64,000 bases of DNA, from assembly GCF_002211285.1 (NCBI RefSeq), contig NZ_LOKX01000006.1, forward strand, positions 62,001 through 126,000, written 5' to 3'. This document shows positions 32,116-40,423 of this stretch, piece after piece (within the stretch, counting starts at the first letter, position 1; every line of letters starts with the position of its first letter). The notes below the pieces were generated by a model, which made no database searches, was not told the origin of the DNA, and was given only the letters and a program-made list of their open reading frames with translations. The stretch is from Rhizobium sp. R635. GTDB taxonomy: Bacteria; Pseudomonadota; Alphaproteobacteria; Rhizobiales; Rhizobiaceae. A program made the position numbers and the translations under genes.

Positions 32116-33141
32116 ATGATCCGCCTTATCCCATGTCTCTTTTTCCTGTGCCTGTCGCTTGTCGCAACGGGCCCGGCGTCGGCCCAGAGCACGGCGTCCG
32201 CCGCTCGGCTTGGTCCGCGCCTCGACCAGGCGGCGAGCGATCCGGCGCTGCGGCCGCTCAAGACGGTGATCGTGGCCCGTGACGGACGCGTGCTTGCCGA
32301 ACGCGGCTTCCGGGGTCATTCCCCGTCGGAATCGACCAATATCAAATCCGCTTCGAAATCGATCATTTCGGCGCTTGTCGGCATTGCGATCGGCAAAGGA
32401 CTGCTGGATGGGCCGGACCAGAAGATCGCACCGATCCTGAAGGCCGATCTTCCCTCATCGCCCGATGCGCGCCTCAACGACATCACCATCGGCAACCTCC
32501 TCTCGATGCAGACAGGGCTCGGCCGCATGTCGGGGGCGAACTACGGCCGCTGGGTCTCCTCGCGTAACTGGGTGCGCTTTGCGCTCTCGCAGCCCTTCGT
32601 CGATCAGCCCGGCGGGGAGATGCTCTATTCCACCGCGTCCACGCATCTGCTTTCGGCCATTCTGACCAAGGTCAGCGGCCGGTCGACCCTGGCGCTCGCC
32701 CGCGAATGGCTCGGCCCGGTCGAGGGTTTCCGCATCGGCGCATGGGAGCGCGACCCGCAGGGGATCTATCTCGGCGGCAACCAGATGGCGATGAGCGCCC
32801 GCTCCCTGCTTGCCTTCGGCGAGCTCTATCGCAATGGCGGGCGCACGGCGGACGGAGTGCAGGTGGTGCCTGCCGACTGGATCGTGCAATCGTGGCAACA
32901 CCGAACCAATTCACGCTTCTCCGGCGACGAATATGGCTATGGCTGGTTCACGCGTGAGATCGGTGGCGAGCGGGTGCATTTCGCCTGGGGTTATGGCGGG
33001 CAGATGCTCTACATCGTGCCGTCGCTCGATCTGACTGTCGTCATGACCTCGGAAGAGAGTGGCCCCTCGGCCCGAAACGGCTATCGGGACCTGCTGCACG
33101 GTCTGCTGGCTGATATCATCGGCACGGTGCGGGCCGCTTGA
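32116..33141 (+). CDS. Serine hydrolase of the class C beta-lactamase/DD-peptidase family
   Basis: 341 residues with a Sec signal peptide (IRLIPCLFFLCLSLVATG, cleavage at ASA-QS). The nucleophile motif SxxK is SASK (S78, K81). The second motif is YST in MLYSTASTHLL instead of the usual YxN, and the third-motif region reads HFAWGYGGQMLYIVPSLDL. These fit the beta-lactamase-related serine hydrolase family (6-aminohexanoate dimer hydrolase/EstB type) better than a true beta-lactamase. It probably acts as an esterase or amidase in the periplasm. The ATG at 32116 is preferred over an in-frame TTG at 32107. It stands alone. Confidence 0.87.
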   Translation: MIRLIPCLFFLCLSLVATGPASAQSTASAARLGPRLDQAASDPALRPLKTVIVARDGRVLAERGFRGHSPSESTNIKSASKSIISALVGIAIGKGLLDGPDQKIAPILKADLPSSPDARLNDITIGNLLSMQTGLGRMSGANYGRWVSSRNWVRFALSQPFVDQPGGEMLYSTASTHLLSAILTKVSGRSTLALAREWLGPVEGFRIGAWERDPQGIYLGGNQMAMSARSLLAFGELYRNGGRTADGVQVVPADWIVQSWQHRTNSRFSGDEYGYGWFTREIGGERVHFAWGYGGQMLYIVPSLDLTVVMTSEESGPSARNGYRDLLHGLLADIIGTVRAA

Positions 33142-33262
33142 TTCCAGCGCCGCGCCGTTTCAGACGCGCAAAATCCGGCGATCGTTCAATTTTTAACGAA
33201 GGCTCCAATCAAACCGCAAAATGCTTGCTGTAGGTTCCGCAACCAGAACCTCGGAAAGCCCC

Positions 33263-34417
33263 ATGCTGCTGGATCTCAGGACGATCTATTTCATTGTTGC
33301 CGTGAGCTGCTTCGTGCTGGGCATTCTCCAGCTTGCAGCCTATGCAACTGGCCGCTTCGAGAGGTGGCCGCTTTGGTGGGGCTTGAGCAACCTCTTCGTC
33401 GGCGTCGGCTCCTTCCTCGTCGCGCTGCGCAATTTCGTTCCCTACGCGGTCTCGGTCGACGGCGGTAATGTCGTGACCATCGCAGGCTATATGCTGATGT
33501 TTTTTGCCGTGCGCATCTTTTCAGGACGGGTTCTCGACCAGCGCATTTTCTGGCTTGCCATCTTTCTCGTCAGCGTTCCCGTCCTGCTGATCGTCAGCGA
33601 TCCCTCGGCGGTCTCGGCAAGGCTTCTTTACGTCTCCGTCATCTGCTGCTTCTGCGATCTTGCCGTCGCACGGGAGGCGATGAGCATCGTCCGCCGCGAG
33701 AAGCTCTATTCAGCCGGTCTGCTCGTCGGCCTCTATGTCTGCACCGCCATGATCTTTGCGGTCCGCAGCATTCTTGCGGCGACCGGTGACATCGGCGGCC
33801 CGGATCCCTTCGGCGGCAGTGCGGTTCATAGCTGGATGGCGGTGTCGGCGGTCGCTTTCGTCATGCTGCGCAGTATGGCCATGGTGCTGATGGCGGCCGA
33901 GCGCAGCCGAAATCAGCTGATGGAACTCGCTCATCACGATCCGCTGACCGGCGCGCTCAATCGGGGCGGTCTTGCCCAGCACGTGCCCGCTTTCGTTTCT
34001 CAGCCGATATCGCTGCTGATCATCGACATCGACCATTTCAAGCAGCTGAACGACAGGCATGGCCACGCTGCCGGCGACGAGATCCTGCGGCTCTTCGCCG
34101 ACGTTTCGAGAGGCATCATGCGCTCAGGCGATCTGCTCGCCCGGCAAGGCGGGGACGAATTCCTGGCGGTGCTGAAAAATGTCTCCCGGGAAGATGCGGT
34201 GGCGATTGCCGAGCGCCTCCGTCTCGACTTCGCCGCCGCCGTCATGCAGCGGCCGGATCTCGCCGTCTTCCCGACGCTGAGCGTCGGGGTCGCCGCACGG
34301 GAAAGCGGCGGAGAGTTCGAACGGCTCGTGCACAAGGCCGATGAGGCGCTTTATCGCTCGAAGCGCGAAGGGCGCAATCGGGTTGAAGCCTTCGGAGAAA
34401 ATCAGCAGGCTGCCTAA
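33263..34417 (+). CDS. Membrane-bound diguanylate cyclase (GGDEF)
   Basis: 384 residues. Six to seven hydrophobic segments (about 8-215) form an MHYT/7TM-like sensor of unassigned type, starting IYFIVAVSCFVLGILQLAAY. The C-terminal GGDEF domain (about 225-375) has LTGALNRGG, LLIIDIDHFKQLNDRHGHAA, and RQGGDEFLAV with an intact GGDEF (about 296-300). It should make c-di-GMP. No RxxD inhibitory site is obvious. AGCCCC precedes the ATG at 33263, with CGGAAAG as a weak ribosome site; an ATG 42 bases earlier is less likely. Confidence 0.9.
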   Translation: MLLDLRTIYFIVAVSCFVLGILQLAAYATGRFERWPLWWGLSNLFVGVGSFLVALRNFVPYAVSVDGGNVVTIAGYMLMFFAVRIFSGRVLDQRIFWLAIFLVSVPVLLIVSDPSAVSARLLYVSVICCFCDLAVAREAMSIVRREKLYSAGLLVGLYVCTAMIFAVRSILAATGDIGGPDPFGGSAVHSWMAVSAVAFVMLRSMAMVLMAAERSRNQLMELAHHDPLTGALNRGGLAQHVPAFVSQPISLLIIDIDHFKQLNDRHGHAAGDEILRLFADVSRGIMRSGDLLARQGGDEFLAVLKNVSREDAVAIAERLRLDFAAAVMQRPDLAVFPTLSVGVAARESGGEFERLVHKADEALYRSKREGRNRVEAFGENQQAA

Positions 34418-34561
34418 GGGCCGTACTTATCGGCGAAGCCTCAGGGGCCGCCGTTGATGTATTTGGACGTCGTAGAAAAGCCTCACTTGAAATCGCATTT
34501 GCGCAGGGCGAACGCACCGCGTCGCATACTGAACCTAACTATTTGCTTATAGAGAATTTTG

Positions 34562-35539
34562 ATGTCGGTAATTCGCAAGCTCCTATTCGGGCTGGCCGCA
34601 GCTTTGGTCGTTATGATTGTTGTCGGTGCCGGTTGGCTTTGGCAGGTCGCCGGCGTTTATGGGTTCAACACGATATTGCGCCGTGGCGGAACCTACTGGA
34701 TCACCGTGAAGCCTGACGATGAGCGGCTGTCGGCCTCGATGCAACTGGCGCTGAAGAGCCCAGTCCCGGCCGCGCAGCCGGGGGCGCTGGTCTGGCAAGA
34801 ACCTGAGGTTGGCTTCGAGGTGGCGGAGCTGCCGGTGCTTGCCGATGGTCGCGAAGTCGATCGCATTTTCGTCAGCAGGATCGATCCCACGCGCTTCCGC
34901 TTCGTCGTCCACAATGCGCACAGGGGCGATAGGGGCATTGACGAATGGGAGCATGCCTTGCCCCAGGCCGTGCTGATCGTCAACGGCAGCTACTACGACA
35001 TGCATGGCCGGCCCGACACGCCCTTCATCAGTGAGGGTGTAGCGATGGGTCCCCAGCAGTATGATGCGAAGGCCGGCGCCTTCGTCGCGGACGCTGCCTC
35101 CGCCGACATCCGTGACCTGACCCATCAAGATTGGGGAAGCGCCTTTGCCGGGGCGACCAATGCGATGGTTTCTTATCCGCTCCTGATCGGCGACGATGGT
35201 CAGACTCATGTGAATGTGAAAAGCCGCTGGCTGGCCAATCGAACCTTTGTCGCTAGGGATGGCTCAGGTCGCATCGTGATCGGCACGACGAAGGAGGCGT
35301 TCTTTTCTCTCGATCGGTTGGCGGAATTTTTGAAGGCGTCGCCGCTGGATCTCAAGGTAGCCCTTAACCTCGACGGCGGACCCCTCGCGCACCGTAGCGT
35401 CCGGCTGAACGGGTATAGCCAGAAATTTCATGCGCGATGGGAGGCGCAGGTCGAGGATGACAACGTCAAATTGCTACGTTGGCCGATTCCTGAGGCCACT
35501 TGGGCCATGCCGATGGTTTTGACGGTCGAGCGGAGATAG
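34562..35539 (+). CDS. Phosphodiester glycosidase family protein (DUF2233/NAGPA domain)
   Basis: 325 residues with an N-terminal membrane anchor (FGLAAALVVMIVVGAGWLW). The NAGPA-like catalytic domain spans about 90-320, with VLIVNGSYYDMHGRPDTPFI and LKVALNLDGGPLAHRSVRLN, the DGG motif typical of the family that removes GlcNAc from phosphodiesters. By eye it uses more TTG, CTA and GTT codons than its neighbours. The substrate is unknown; a cell-surface or exopolysaccharide phosphodiester is possible. An in-frame TTG precedes the ATG by one codon. Confidence 0.82.
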   Translation: MSVIRKLLFGLAAALVVMIVVGAGWLWQVAGVYGFNTILRRGGTYWITVKPDDERLSASMQLALKSPVPAAQPGALVWQEPEVGFEVAELPVLADGREVDRIFVSRIDPTRFRFVVHNAHRGDRGIDEWEHALPQAVLIVNGSYYDMHGRPDTPFISEGVAMGPQQYDAKAGAFVADAASADIRDLTHQDWGSAFAGATNAMVSYPLLIGDDGQTHVNVKSRWLANRTFVARDGSGRIVIGTTKEAFFSLDRLAEFLKASPLDLKVALNLDGGPLAHRSVRLNGYSQKFHARWEAQVEDDNVKLLRWPIPEATWAMPMVLTVERR

Positions 35540-35635
35540 TTTGAGGTCGAAGCCGCAAGTCGAATACTTGTCGTCTCCGCCGACATTCGAGATCCGTCGT
35601 CACATCGCAATCGATCATCGATCGGAGGATTGGCT

Positions 35636-36454
35636 CTAAATATTCTGATCCATCGTCTCGGCCGGGATCTCATCGCCGCGGTGGATGCGCACGACAGTGG
35701 CCGGAACGCCGGCGACCGTGCAATGTTCGGGAACCGGCTTCAGCACGACACTGCCGGCGGCGATTTTGCTGAAGGCGCCGATTTCGATATTGCCGAGGAT
35801 CTTGGCGCCGGCGCCGATCATGACGCCGTGGCGGATTTTCGGATGACGGTCGCCCGTTTCTTTGCCGGTACCGCCGAGCGTGACGTTCTGCAGGATCGAT
35901 ACTTCGTCCTCGATCACAGCCGTTTCGCCGATAACGATGCCCGAGCCATGGTCGAGCATGATGGAAGCGCCGATCCGTGCTGCCGGATGGATATCCGGAC
36001 CGAAGACCAGCGAGGCGAGATTGGCGAGCCAGGTGGCAATCTCCGGGCGGCCGGCGCTCCAGAGCGCATGGGCGATGCGATGTGTCTGCAGCGCATGAAA
36101 GCCCTTGAGGTTTAGAAGCGCGTGCAGAAATGTCGTGCAGGCCGGGTCGCGCTCGCGCACGGCGGCGAGATCGGCCTCGACTTTCCGCATGATATCGTCA
36201 TCAAGCGTGGACAGGATGAGATCGAACAGATCGCCCGCTTCAACGTGCGCCACCGAGAGCCGCGCGGCCAGCACACGGGCAAGAATTTCACGGCTGCCGG
36301 CCGCGTCCGTCACCTGCTCGGCAAGCAGCCGCTGCAATATCGGCTCGCGCGCCGCAAGCTCGCCCGCCTCGGCGCGGATCACGGCCCAGACGGATACGCC
36401 GCCCAAGGACTGCGGCTGTTGCTCGGCCAGACCGAGGCCGGTCGATTTCGGCAT
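35636..36454 (-). CDS. cysE: Serine O-acetyltransferase
   Basis: 272 residues of the CysE family, which forms O-acetylserine from serine and acetyl-CoA for cysteine synthesis. The N-terminal SATase domain (about 20-150) has VWAVIRAEAGELAAREPILQ and AVRERDPACTTFLHALLNLK. The left-handed beta-helix follows with FGPDIHPAARIGASIMLDHG, GIVIGETAVIEDEVSILQNV and HPKIRHGVMIGAGAKILGNI. The C-terminus ends with Asn-Ile, matching the CysK-binding tail (Ile last residue). GAGGAAA precedes the ATG at 36454. It is a monocistronic unit. Confidence 0.95.
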   Translation of the reverse strand: MPKSTGLGLAEQQPQSLGGVSVWAVIRAEAGELAAREPILQRLLAEQVTDAAGSREILARVLAARLSVAHVEAGDLFDLILSTLDDDIMRKVEADLAAVRERDPACTTFLHALLNLKGFHALQTHRIAHALWSAGRPEIATWLANLASLVFGPDIHPAARIGASIMLDHGSGIVIGETAVIEDEVSILQNVTLGGTGKETGDRHPKIRHGVMIGAGAKILGNIEIGAFSKIAAGSVVLKPVPEHCTVAGVPATVVRIHRGDEIPAETMDQNI

Positions 36455-36541
36455 TGACGTTTCCTCTGTCAGTCACCGCTCAGCGGTCGCTGCGTGGGTT
36501 TCATGTTTCGCCCGGCCAAGGCATTTGGCAAGCCCGATCTT

Positions 36542-36670
36542 CTAGCCGGGCGGTTTCAGGCTGAGCGTCGGTTTGGGAAGACGGCGCCAATGATAGAGCA
36601 CGTCGGGCTCTCTTTCCTCGTTGCCGGCGCCGAGCGTTACGAGTTCGGGTTCCGTCAAGGCGCCATCCAT
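36542..36670 (-). CDS. Small hypothetical ORF downstream of the WD40 gene
   Basis: 42 residues beginning MDGALTEPELVTLGAGNEER and ending with LPKPTLSLKPPG. It starts 17 bp after the WD40 stop codon on the same strand, and its third codon positions are GC-rich like those of real genes here. No Shine-Dalgarno is obvious and no family is recognised. It may be a real small gene of the CobW operon, or the remnant of a longer one. Confidence 0.35.
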   Translation of the reverse strand: MDGALTEPELVTLGAGNEEREPDVLYHWRRLPKPTLSLKPPG

Positions 36671-36686
36671 TGCCGACAACGCGGCC

Positions 36687-37676
36687 TCAAGCCGAAATGT
36701 CGACGACACCGCAATCGCCGGCTTCCGAGGCGAAGGCAAGCAGCTTGCCGTCCTTGCTCCAGCTCATCGCGGTGATCGCGCCCTTGCCGGGGCGGCGCAG
36801 CAGCGCTTCCTTGTTGTCGGCAACGCGCACGGCGAGGATCATGCCGTCGATGAAGCCGATGGCGAGGATATCCTCCAGCGGATGGAACTTCACCGAGGTC
36901 GCCATGACGTTGGCGCGGGTGCCGAGCTCCAACGGCGCCTTGCCCATCGGACCGTCCTTGCCCTGGAACGGCCAGACGATGGCAGCCGGCGCGCCCGAGG
37001 AGGCGAGCCATTTGCCCTTGACCGACCAGGAGAGGGATTTCACCTTGGAGGGATAGCCGGTCATGCGCATGTGCCGGGCTTCCGCGCCGGGTTTGCTGTC
37101 GAGTTTCCAGCCATGCAGGGCGTTTTCCTGCATCGAGGTGACGAGGAAATTGCCATCGGGCGAGAAGGTGACGGCCGTATGCGCGCCCTTCCATTCGAGA
37201 TCGACCGGTTTGGCGCTCATGCCGACCCAATGCAGCGACACGCCGTTGTAACGGGCAGCCGCGATGCGCAGACCCTTCGGCGCGAAGGCAAGGCCTTCGA
37301 CGGTGCGCTCCTCCGGGAATTCCTTGGTCGTGCCGTCGGCAAGGCGCACGAGCGAACTCTTGCCGTAGGAATAGGCGATGGCGCCCTGCGGGCCGGCCGC
37401 GACCTGCGAGATCCATTTGCGCGGGGCGGTCGCGAGCTCGCTGACGCTGCCATCGGCTGTAATGCGCAGGACCTTGCCGTCTTCACCGCCCGAGATCAGG
37501 CTTTCGCTGTAGGGATCGCGGATCGCGGTGAGCATGCCCTGATGGGCTTCTGAAACCCTCTCGCCGCCGTCCAGCCGGTGAAACGTGCCGTTGGCGCTTG
37601 CGAAGAAGGGAACATCACCTAAAAATTCGACGGCCAGAACGTGGCCGTCGAGATCAAGCGGTGCAACTGTCGGCAT
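36687..37676 (-). CDS. WD40-repeat protein linked to the CobW GTPase
   Basis: 329 residues made of about seven WD40-like blades. Recurrent patterns include LISGGEDGKVLRITADGSVS, HTAVTFSPDGNFLVTSMQEN and AITAMSWSKDGKLLAFASEA. There is no signal peptide, so it should be cytoplasmic. The start overlaps the CobW stop by one base (TGATG), showing tight coupling. WD40 genes next to COG0523 GTPases recur in alphaproteobacteria; the WD40 protein may be a docking platform for the metallochaperone or its client (inference). Confidence 0.85.
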   Translation of the reverse strand: MPTVAPLDLDGHVLAVEFLGDVPFFASANGTFHRLDGGERVSEAHQGMLTAIRDPYSESLISGGEDGKVLRITADGSVSELATAPRKWISQVAAGPQGAIAYSYGKSSLVRLADGTTKEFPEERTVEGLAFAPKGLRIAAARYNGVSLHWVGMSAKPVDLEWKGAHTAVTFSPDGNFLVTSMQENALHGWKLDSKPGAEARHMRMTGYPSKVKSLSWSVKGKWLASSGAPAAIVWPFQGKDGPMGKAPLELGTRANVMATSVKFHPLEDILAIGFIDGMILAVRVADNKEALLRRPGKGAITAMSWSKDGKLLAFASEAGDCGVVDISA

Positions 37677-38776
37677 CAGGCGGCTGCCTCGCAGGCCTTG
37701 AAGGAAGACTCGAGCTTTTCACGGTCGAGATCGCGGCCGATGAAGACGAGACGGCTTTCATGCTTCTCGCCGTCCTTCCACGGACGCTGGTGATCGCCCT
37801 CGATGATCATGTGCACGCCCTGGACGACGTAACGCTGAGGGTCGTCCTTGAAGGCGATGATGCCCTTGAGGCGAAGAATGTTCGGGCCCTGCACCTGGGT
37901 GACCTTCTGAATCCACGGAAAGAAGCGCTCCGGGTTCATCTCGCCGCCGCGCAGCGACACCGACTGCACCGTCACATCATGGATCGCCGACATCGCGCCA
38001 TGATGATGGTCGTGCCCATGATGATCGTGATCATGGCCATGATGGTGGTGGTCGTGATCATGATCGTGGTGATGATGATCGCAATCCGGACCGCAGACGT
38101 GGTCGTCATGGCCGTGTTCCAGGAAATGCGGATCGTTTTCGAGCGCGCGCTCCAGGTTGAAGGCGCCCTGATCGAGCACGCGGGCGAGATCGACGCCGGA
38201 GCGGCTGGTCTTGTAGACGCGGGCGGCCGGGTTGATGGCGCGGACGATGTCTTCGATCACGTCAAGTTCGTCCGGGGTTACGAGGTCGCTCTTGTTGATG
38301 ACGACGACGTCGGCGAAGGCGATCTGGTCTTCGGCCTCGCGGCTGTCCTTCAGGCGCAGCGGCAGGTGCTTGGCGTCGACGAGGGCGATGACGGCGTCGA
38401 GCTCGGTCTTGGCGCGCACGTCGTCGTCCATGAAGAAAGTCTGAGCGACCGGCACGGGATCGGCAAGGCCCGTGGTCTCGACGATGATGCCGTCGAAACG
38501 GCCGGGGCGGCGCATCAGGCCTTCGACGACGCGGATCAGGTCGCCGCGCACCGTGCAACAGACGCAGCCGTTGTTCATCTCGTAGATCTCCTCGTCGGAC
38601 TCGACGATCAGATCGTTGTCGATGCCGATTTCGCCGAACTCGTTGACGATGACCGCATATTTCTTACCGTGGTTTTCGGAGAGGATGCGGTTGAGCAGCG
38701 TCGTCTTGCCGGCGCCGAGATAACCGGTGAGCACGGTGACGGGAATGGGCTTCTGTGTGGAGATCGCGTCGGTCAT
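37676..38776 (-). CDS. CobW/COG0523-family GTPase with histidine-rich metal-binding region
   Basis: 366 residues of the G3E GTPase family, metallochaperones that deliver Zn, Co or other ions. The P-loop is [16 protein letters not shown], the metal-binding CxCC motif is [11 protein letters not shown], and [12 protein letters not shown] and VVINKSDL complete the GTPase. Between the GTPase and the CobW C-terminal domain lies an exceptional His/Asp run (about residues 216-255, over 20 histidines, beginning [18 protein letters not shown]). The histidines suggest Zn or Ni/Co binding and storage. It is the first gene of an operon with the WD40 gene. Confidence 0.92.
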   Translation of the reverse strand: MTDAISTQKPIPVTVLTGYLGAGKTTLLNRILSENHGKKYAVIVNEFGEIGIDNDLIVESDEEIYEMNNGCVCCTVRGDLIRVVEGLMRRPGRFDGIIVETTGLADPVPVAQTFFMDDDVRAKTELDAVIALVDAKHLPLRLKDSREAEDQIAFADVVVINKSDLVTPDELDVIEDIVRAINPAARVYKTSRSGVDLARVLDQGAFNLERALENDPHFLEHGHDDHVCGPDCDHHHHDHDHDHHHHGHDHDHHGHDHHHGAMSAIHDVTVQSVSLRGGEMNPERFFPWIQKVTQVQGPNILRLKGIIAFKDDPQRYVVQGVHMIIEGDHQRPWKDGEKHESRLVFIGRDLDREKLESSFKACEAAA

Positions 38777-38840
38777 GAGAACCTCTAGGATTAGGCGTGC
38801 GGCCGAACGGCTGGGGATCGGCTGCTTGAACGGTTGGTCT

Positions 38841-38892
38841 CATATAATGGCATGGGCACGGCAGTTCAAAGGATTTTATATGTTATAAGATC
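38841..38892 (-). promoter_or_regulatory. Promoter and palindrome upstream of the CobW gene
   Basis: On the minus strand, TTGAAC (38864-38869), a 17-bp spacer and TATATG (38841-38846) make a plausible promoter. Just upstream, 38872-38892 is an AT-rich palindrome, GATTTTATA-TGT-TATAAGATC, with one mismatched pair in the arms. This resembles the AT-rich dyads bound by Fur-family metal regulators such as Zur in rhizobia. Repression in zinc-replete cells would fit a COG0523 gene, but the assignment is a guess. Confidence 0.45.
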
Positions 38893-38922
38893 ACGTCGCC
38901 GCCCGATACAGATGATCCCTCC

Positions 38923-39705
38923 TCAACGGAGCGCGCTGACGTCGAAGGCATCGACATCCTCCAGCAATTCCACCAGTCCCTTCACCGCATGCGCAATCAG
39001 CGCCTCGCCCTTTTCAGCCGTTGCGGCCGCGGCATTGCCTGCGACGCCCGATCCATTGAGATCGGACATTTGCCAACCGAAGGCGTGCGGACCGTAGGCG
39101 CGCAGGTGCTTGAAGCGAGCGGCGAATTCCGTCTGCCGCGAGGGAAAATCCTTTGCCTTCGCCATATCGACCTTATCAGGATGAAGCGCCAGCATCACCG
39201 AGGTCTCGATATCGCCGCCATGGATGCCGATCGCCTTTTCTTCCGGCGCGATCACGCCATCGGGCAACCCGAAGCGGGTCCAGCTCGTCGCCACCGCCAG
39301 CATGGCAAAGCGGACCCGCGCCTCGGTCGCGACGATCGTCATCAGAGGCGAATTGCCGCCATGGGCGTTCAGCATCACGAATTTGCGGGTCCCCTGCTTC
39401 GCCAGCCCTTCGGCGACGGCGAGCCAGCGGTTGACCGCTTCGTCGAAGGCGAGCGTCTTCGTTCCTTCAACATCCATATGCTCTATGGAGTAGCCGACCG
39501 ATTCGGCGGGCAGAAAGGTGACGGCGAGGCCGGCGGGCAGGGCCGCCTTCAATCGCCCGGCGATGCCTTCGGCAATCAGAGTGTCGGTCTCGAAGGGCAG
39601 GTGAGGGCCGTGCTGCTCATGGGCGCCGAGCGGCAGCACGGCGATCGGGTGACGCCGGTGAGGGGCCGGGTCGCGGCCCTCGAAGCGGGGCGAAGGCGTC
39701 ATCAT
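38923..39705 (-). CDS. Creatininase-family amidohydrolase
   Basis: 260 residues. Metal-binding motifs of the creatininase/FAPy-deformylase family: VLPLGAHEQHGPHLPFETDT (Glu and His ligands), KFVMLNAHGGNSPLMTIVAT, and KAIGIHGGDIETSVMLALHP. The family includes creatinine amidohydrolase, ArfB deformylase and MftE. Tandem ATGs lie at 39705 and 39702. It is divergent from the MarR gene, 85 bp away. The exact substrate is not clear; the sequence motif alone does not separate creatininase from ArfB-like enzymes. Confidence 0.86.
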   Translation of the reverse strand: MMTPSPRFEGRDPAPHRRHPIAVLPLGAHEQHGPHLPFETDTLIAEGIAGRLKAALPAGLAVTFLPAESVGYSIEHMDVEGTKTLAFDEAVNRWLAVAEGLAKQGTRKFVMLNAHGGNSPLMTIVATEARVRFAMLAVATSWTRFGLPDGVIAPEEKAIGIHGGDIETSVMLALHPDKVDMAKAKDFPSRQTEFAARFKHLRAYGPHAFGWQMSDLNGSGVAGNAAAATAEKGEALIAHAVKGLVELLEDVDAFDVSALR

Positions 39706-39790
39706 CCTGTGGTTGCCTCTTGTTTATGACGAGATCCTGGGCAATGTCATATCGCAGCGGCGCCAGGGCTTAAAGATCAAAGGGATGGCT

Positions 39791-40303
39791 ATGGGAAAGA
39801 AGCACAAGGACGGCAAGAAGAACAAGTCCAAGAAGAAGGACCAGACCGAGTATACGCTCGTCGACCTTTCTCCGGCGCTGACCCAGGCGGCTCGTTCCAT
39901 GCGCACGGTGCTTTCGCGCAACCTGCTGGAAAGCGGGCTTTATGCCGGCCAGGACGGCGTCATCCTCTCGCTTGCCGAAAGCGACGGCATGACGGCCGGC
40001 GGCCTCGCCCAGAAGCTCGGCGTCAAGGCGCCGACGATGACGCGCACCATCGGCCGCATGGAGGCGCAGGGTTTCCTGGAGCGCAAGCCCGATGCCGAGG
40101 ATGCGCGCCTCACCAAGGTCTACCTCACCCCGCTTGGCCGTGACAGCGTGGAGGCGATCGAGATGGCGGCTTCCGCCTGCGACAGGCTGGCGACGCTGGA
40201 ATTTTCCGAAAAGGAAATCCGCAATCTCGTCCGGCTGCTGAAGGCGATCGATGCCAATCTGCAGGCCGAAGCCCTTCATATCGAAGAACCGGACGAAGAC
40301 TGA
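39791..40303 (+). CDS. MarR-family transcriptional regulator with lysine-rich N-terminus
   Basis: 170 residues. A highly basic tail (MGKKHKDGKKNKSKKKDQTE) precedes a winged-helix core with the MarR pattern: GLYAGQDGVILSLAESDGMT, LAQKLGVKAPTMTRTIGRME, and the wing FLERKPDAEDARLTKVYLTP. AGGGA (39781-39785) gives the best spacing to the ATG at 39791; another ATG is at 39785. MarR proteins usually sense phenolics or oxidants. The tail is unusual and could bind DNA unspecifically. The target is unknown; the divergent creatininase gene is the first candidate. Confidence 0.88.
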   Translation: MGKKHKDGKKNKSKKKDQTEYTLVDLSPALTQAARSMRTVLSRNLLESGLYAGQDGVILSLAESDGMTAGGLAQKLGVKAPTMTRTIGRMEAQGFLERKPDAEDARLTKVYLTPLGRDSVEAIEMAASACDRLATLEFSEKEIRNLVRLLKAIDANLQAEALHIEEPDED

Positions 40304-40344
40304 AATTTCTCCTGAAAGACGAATTGCTTCCGCCGGTTAAATCT

Positions 40345-40354
40345 TTTAATTAAA
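40345..40354. promoter_or_regulatory. AT-centred palindrome upstream of the third LacI gene
   Basis: TTTAATTAAA is a perfect 10-bp palindrome, 69 bp upstream of the LacI GTG. It lacks the central CG common in LacI operators. It could be an autoregulatory site or only an AT-rich promoter element. Confidence 0.25.
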
Positions 40355-40423
40355 CATTTTAAGGGACCGTGCCGGTTTGCCGGTGCGGTCTTGCTGTCTT
40401 GCGTGCTGCCTGGAGGAGGACAC

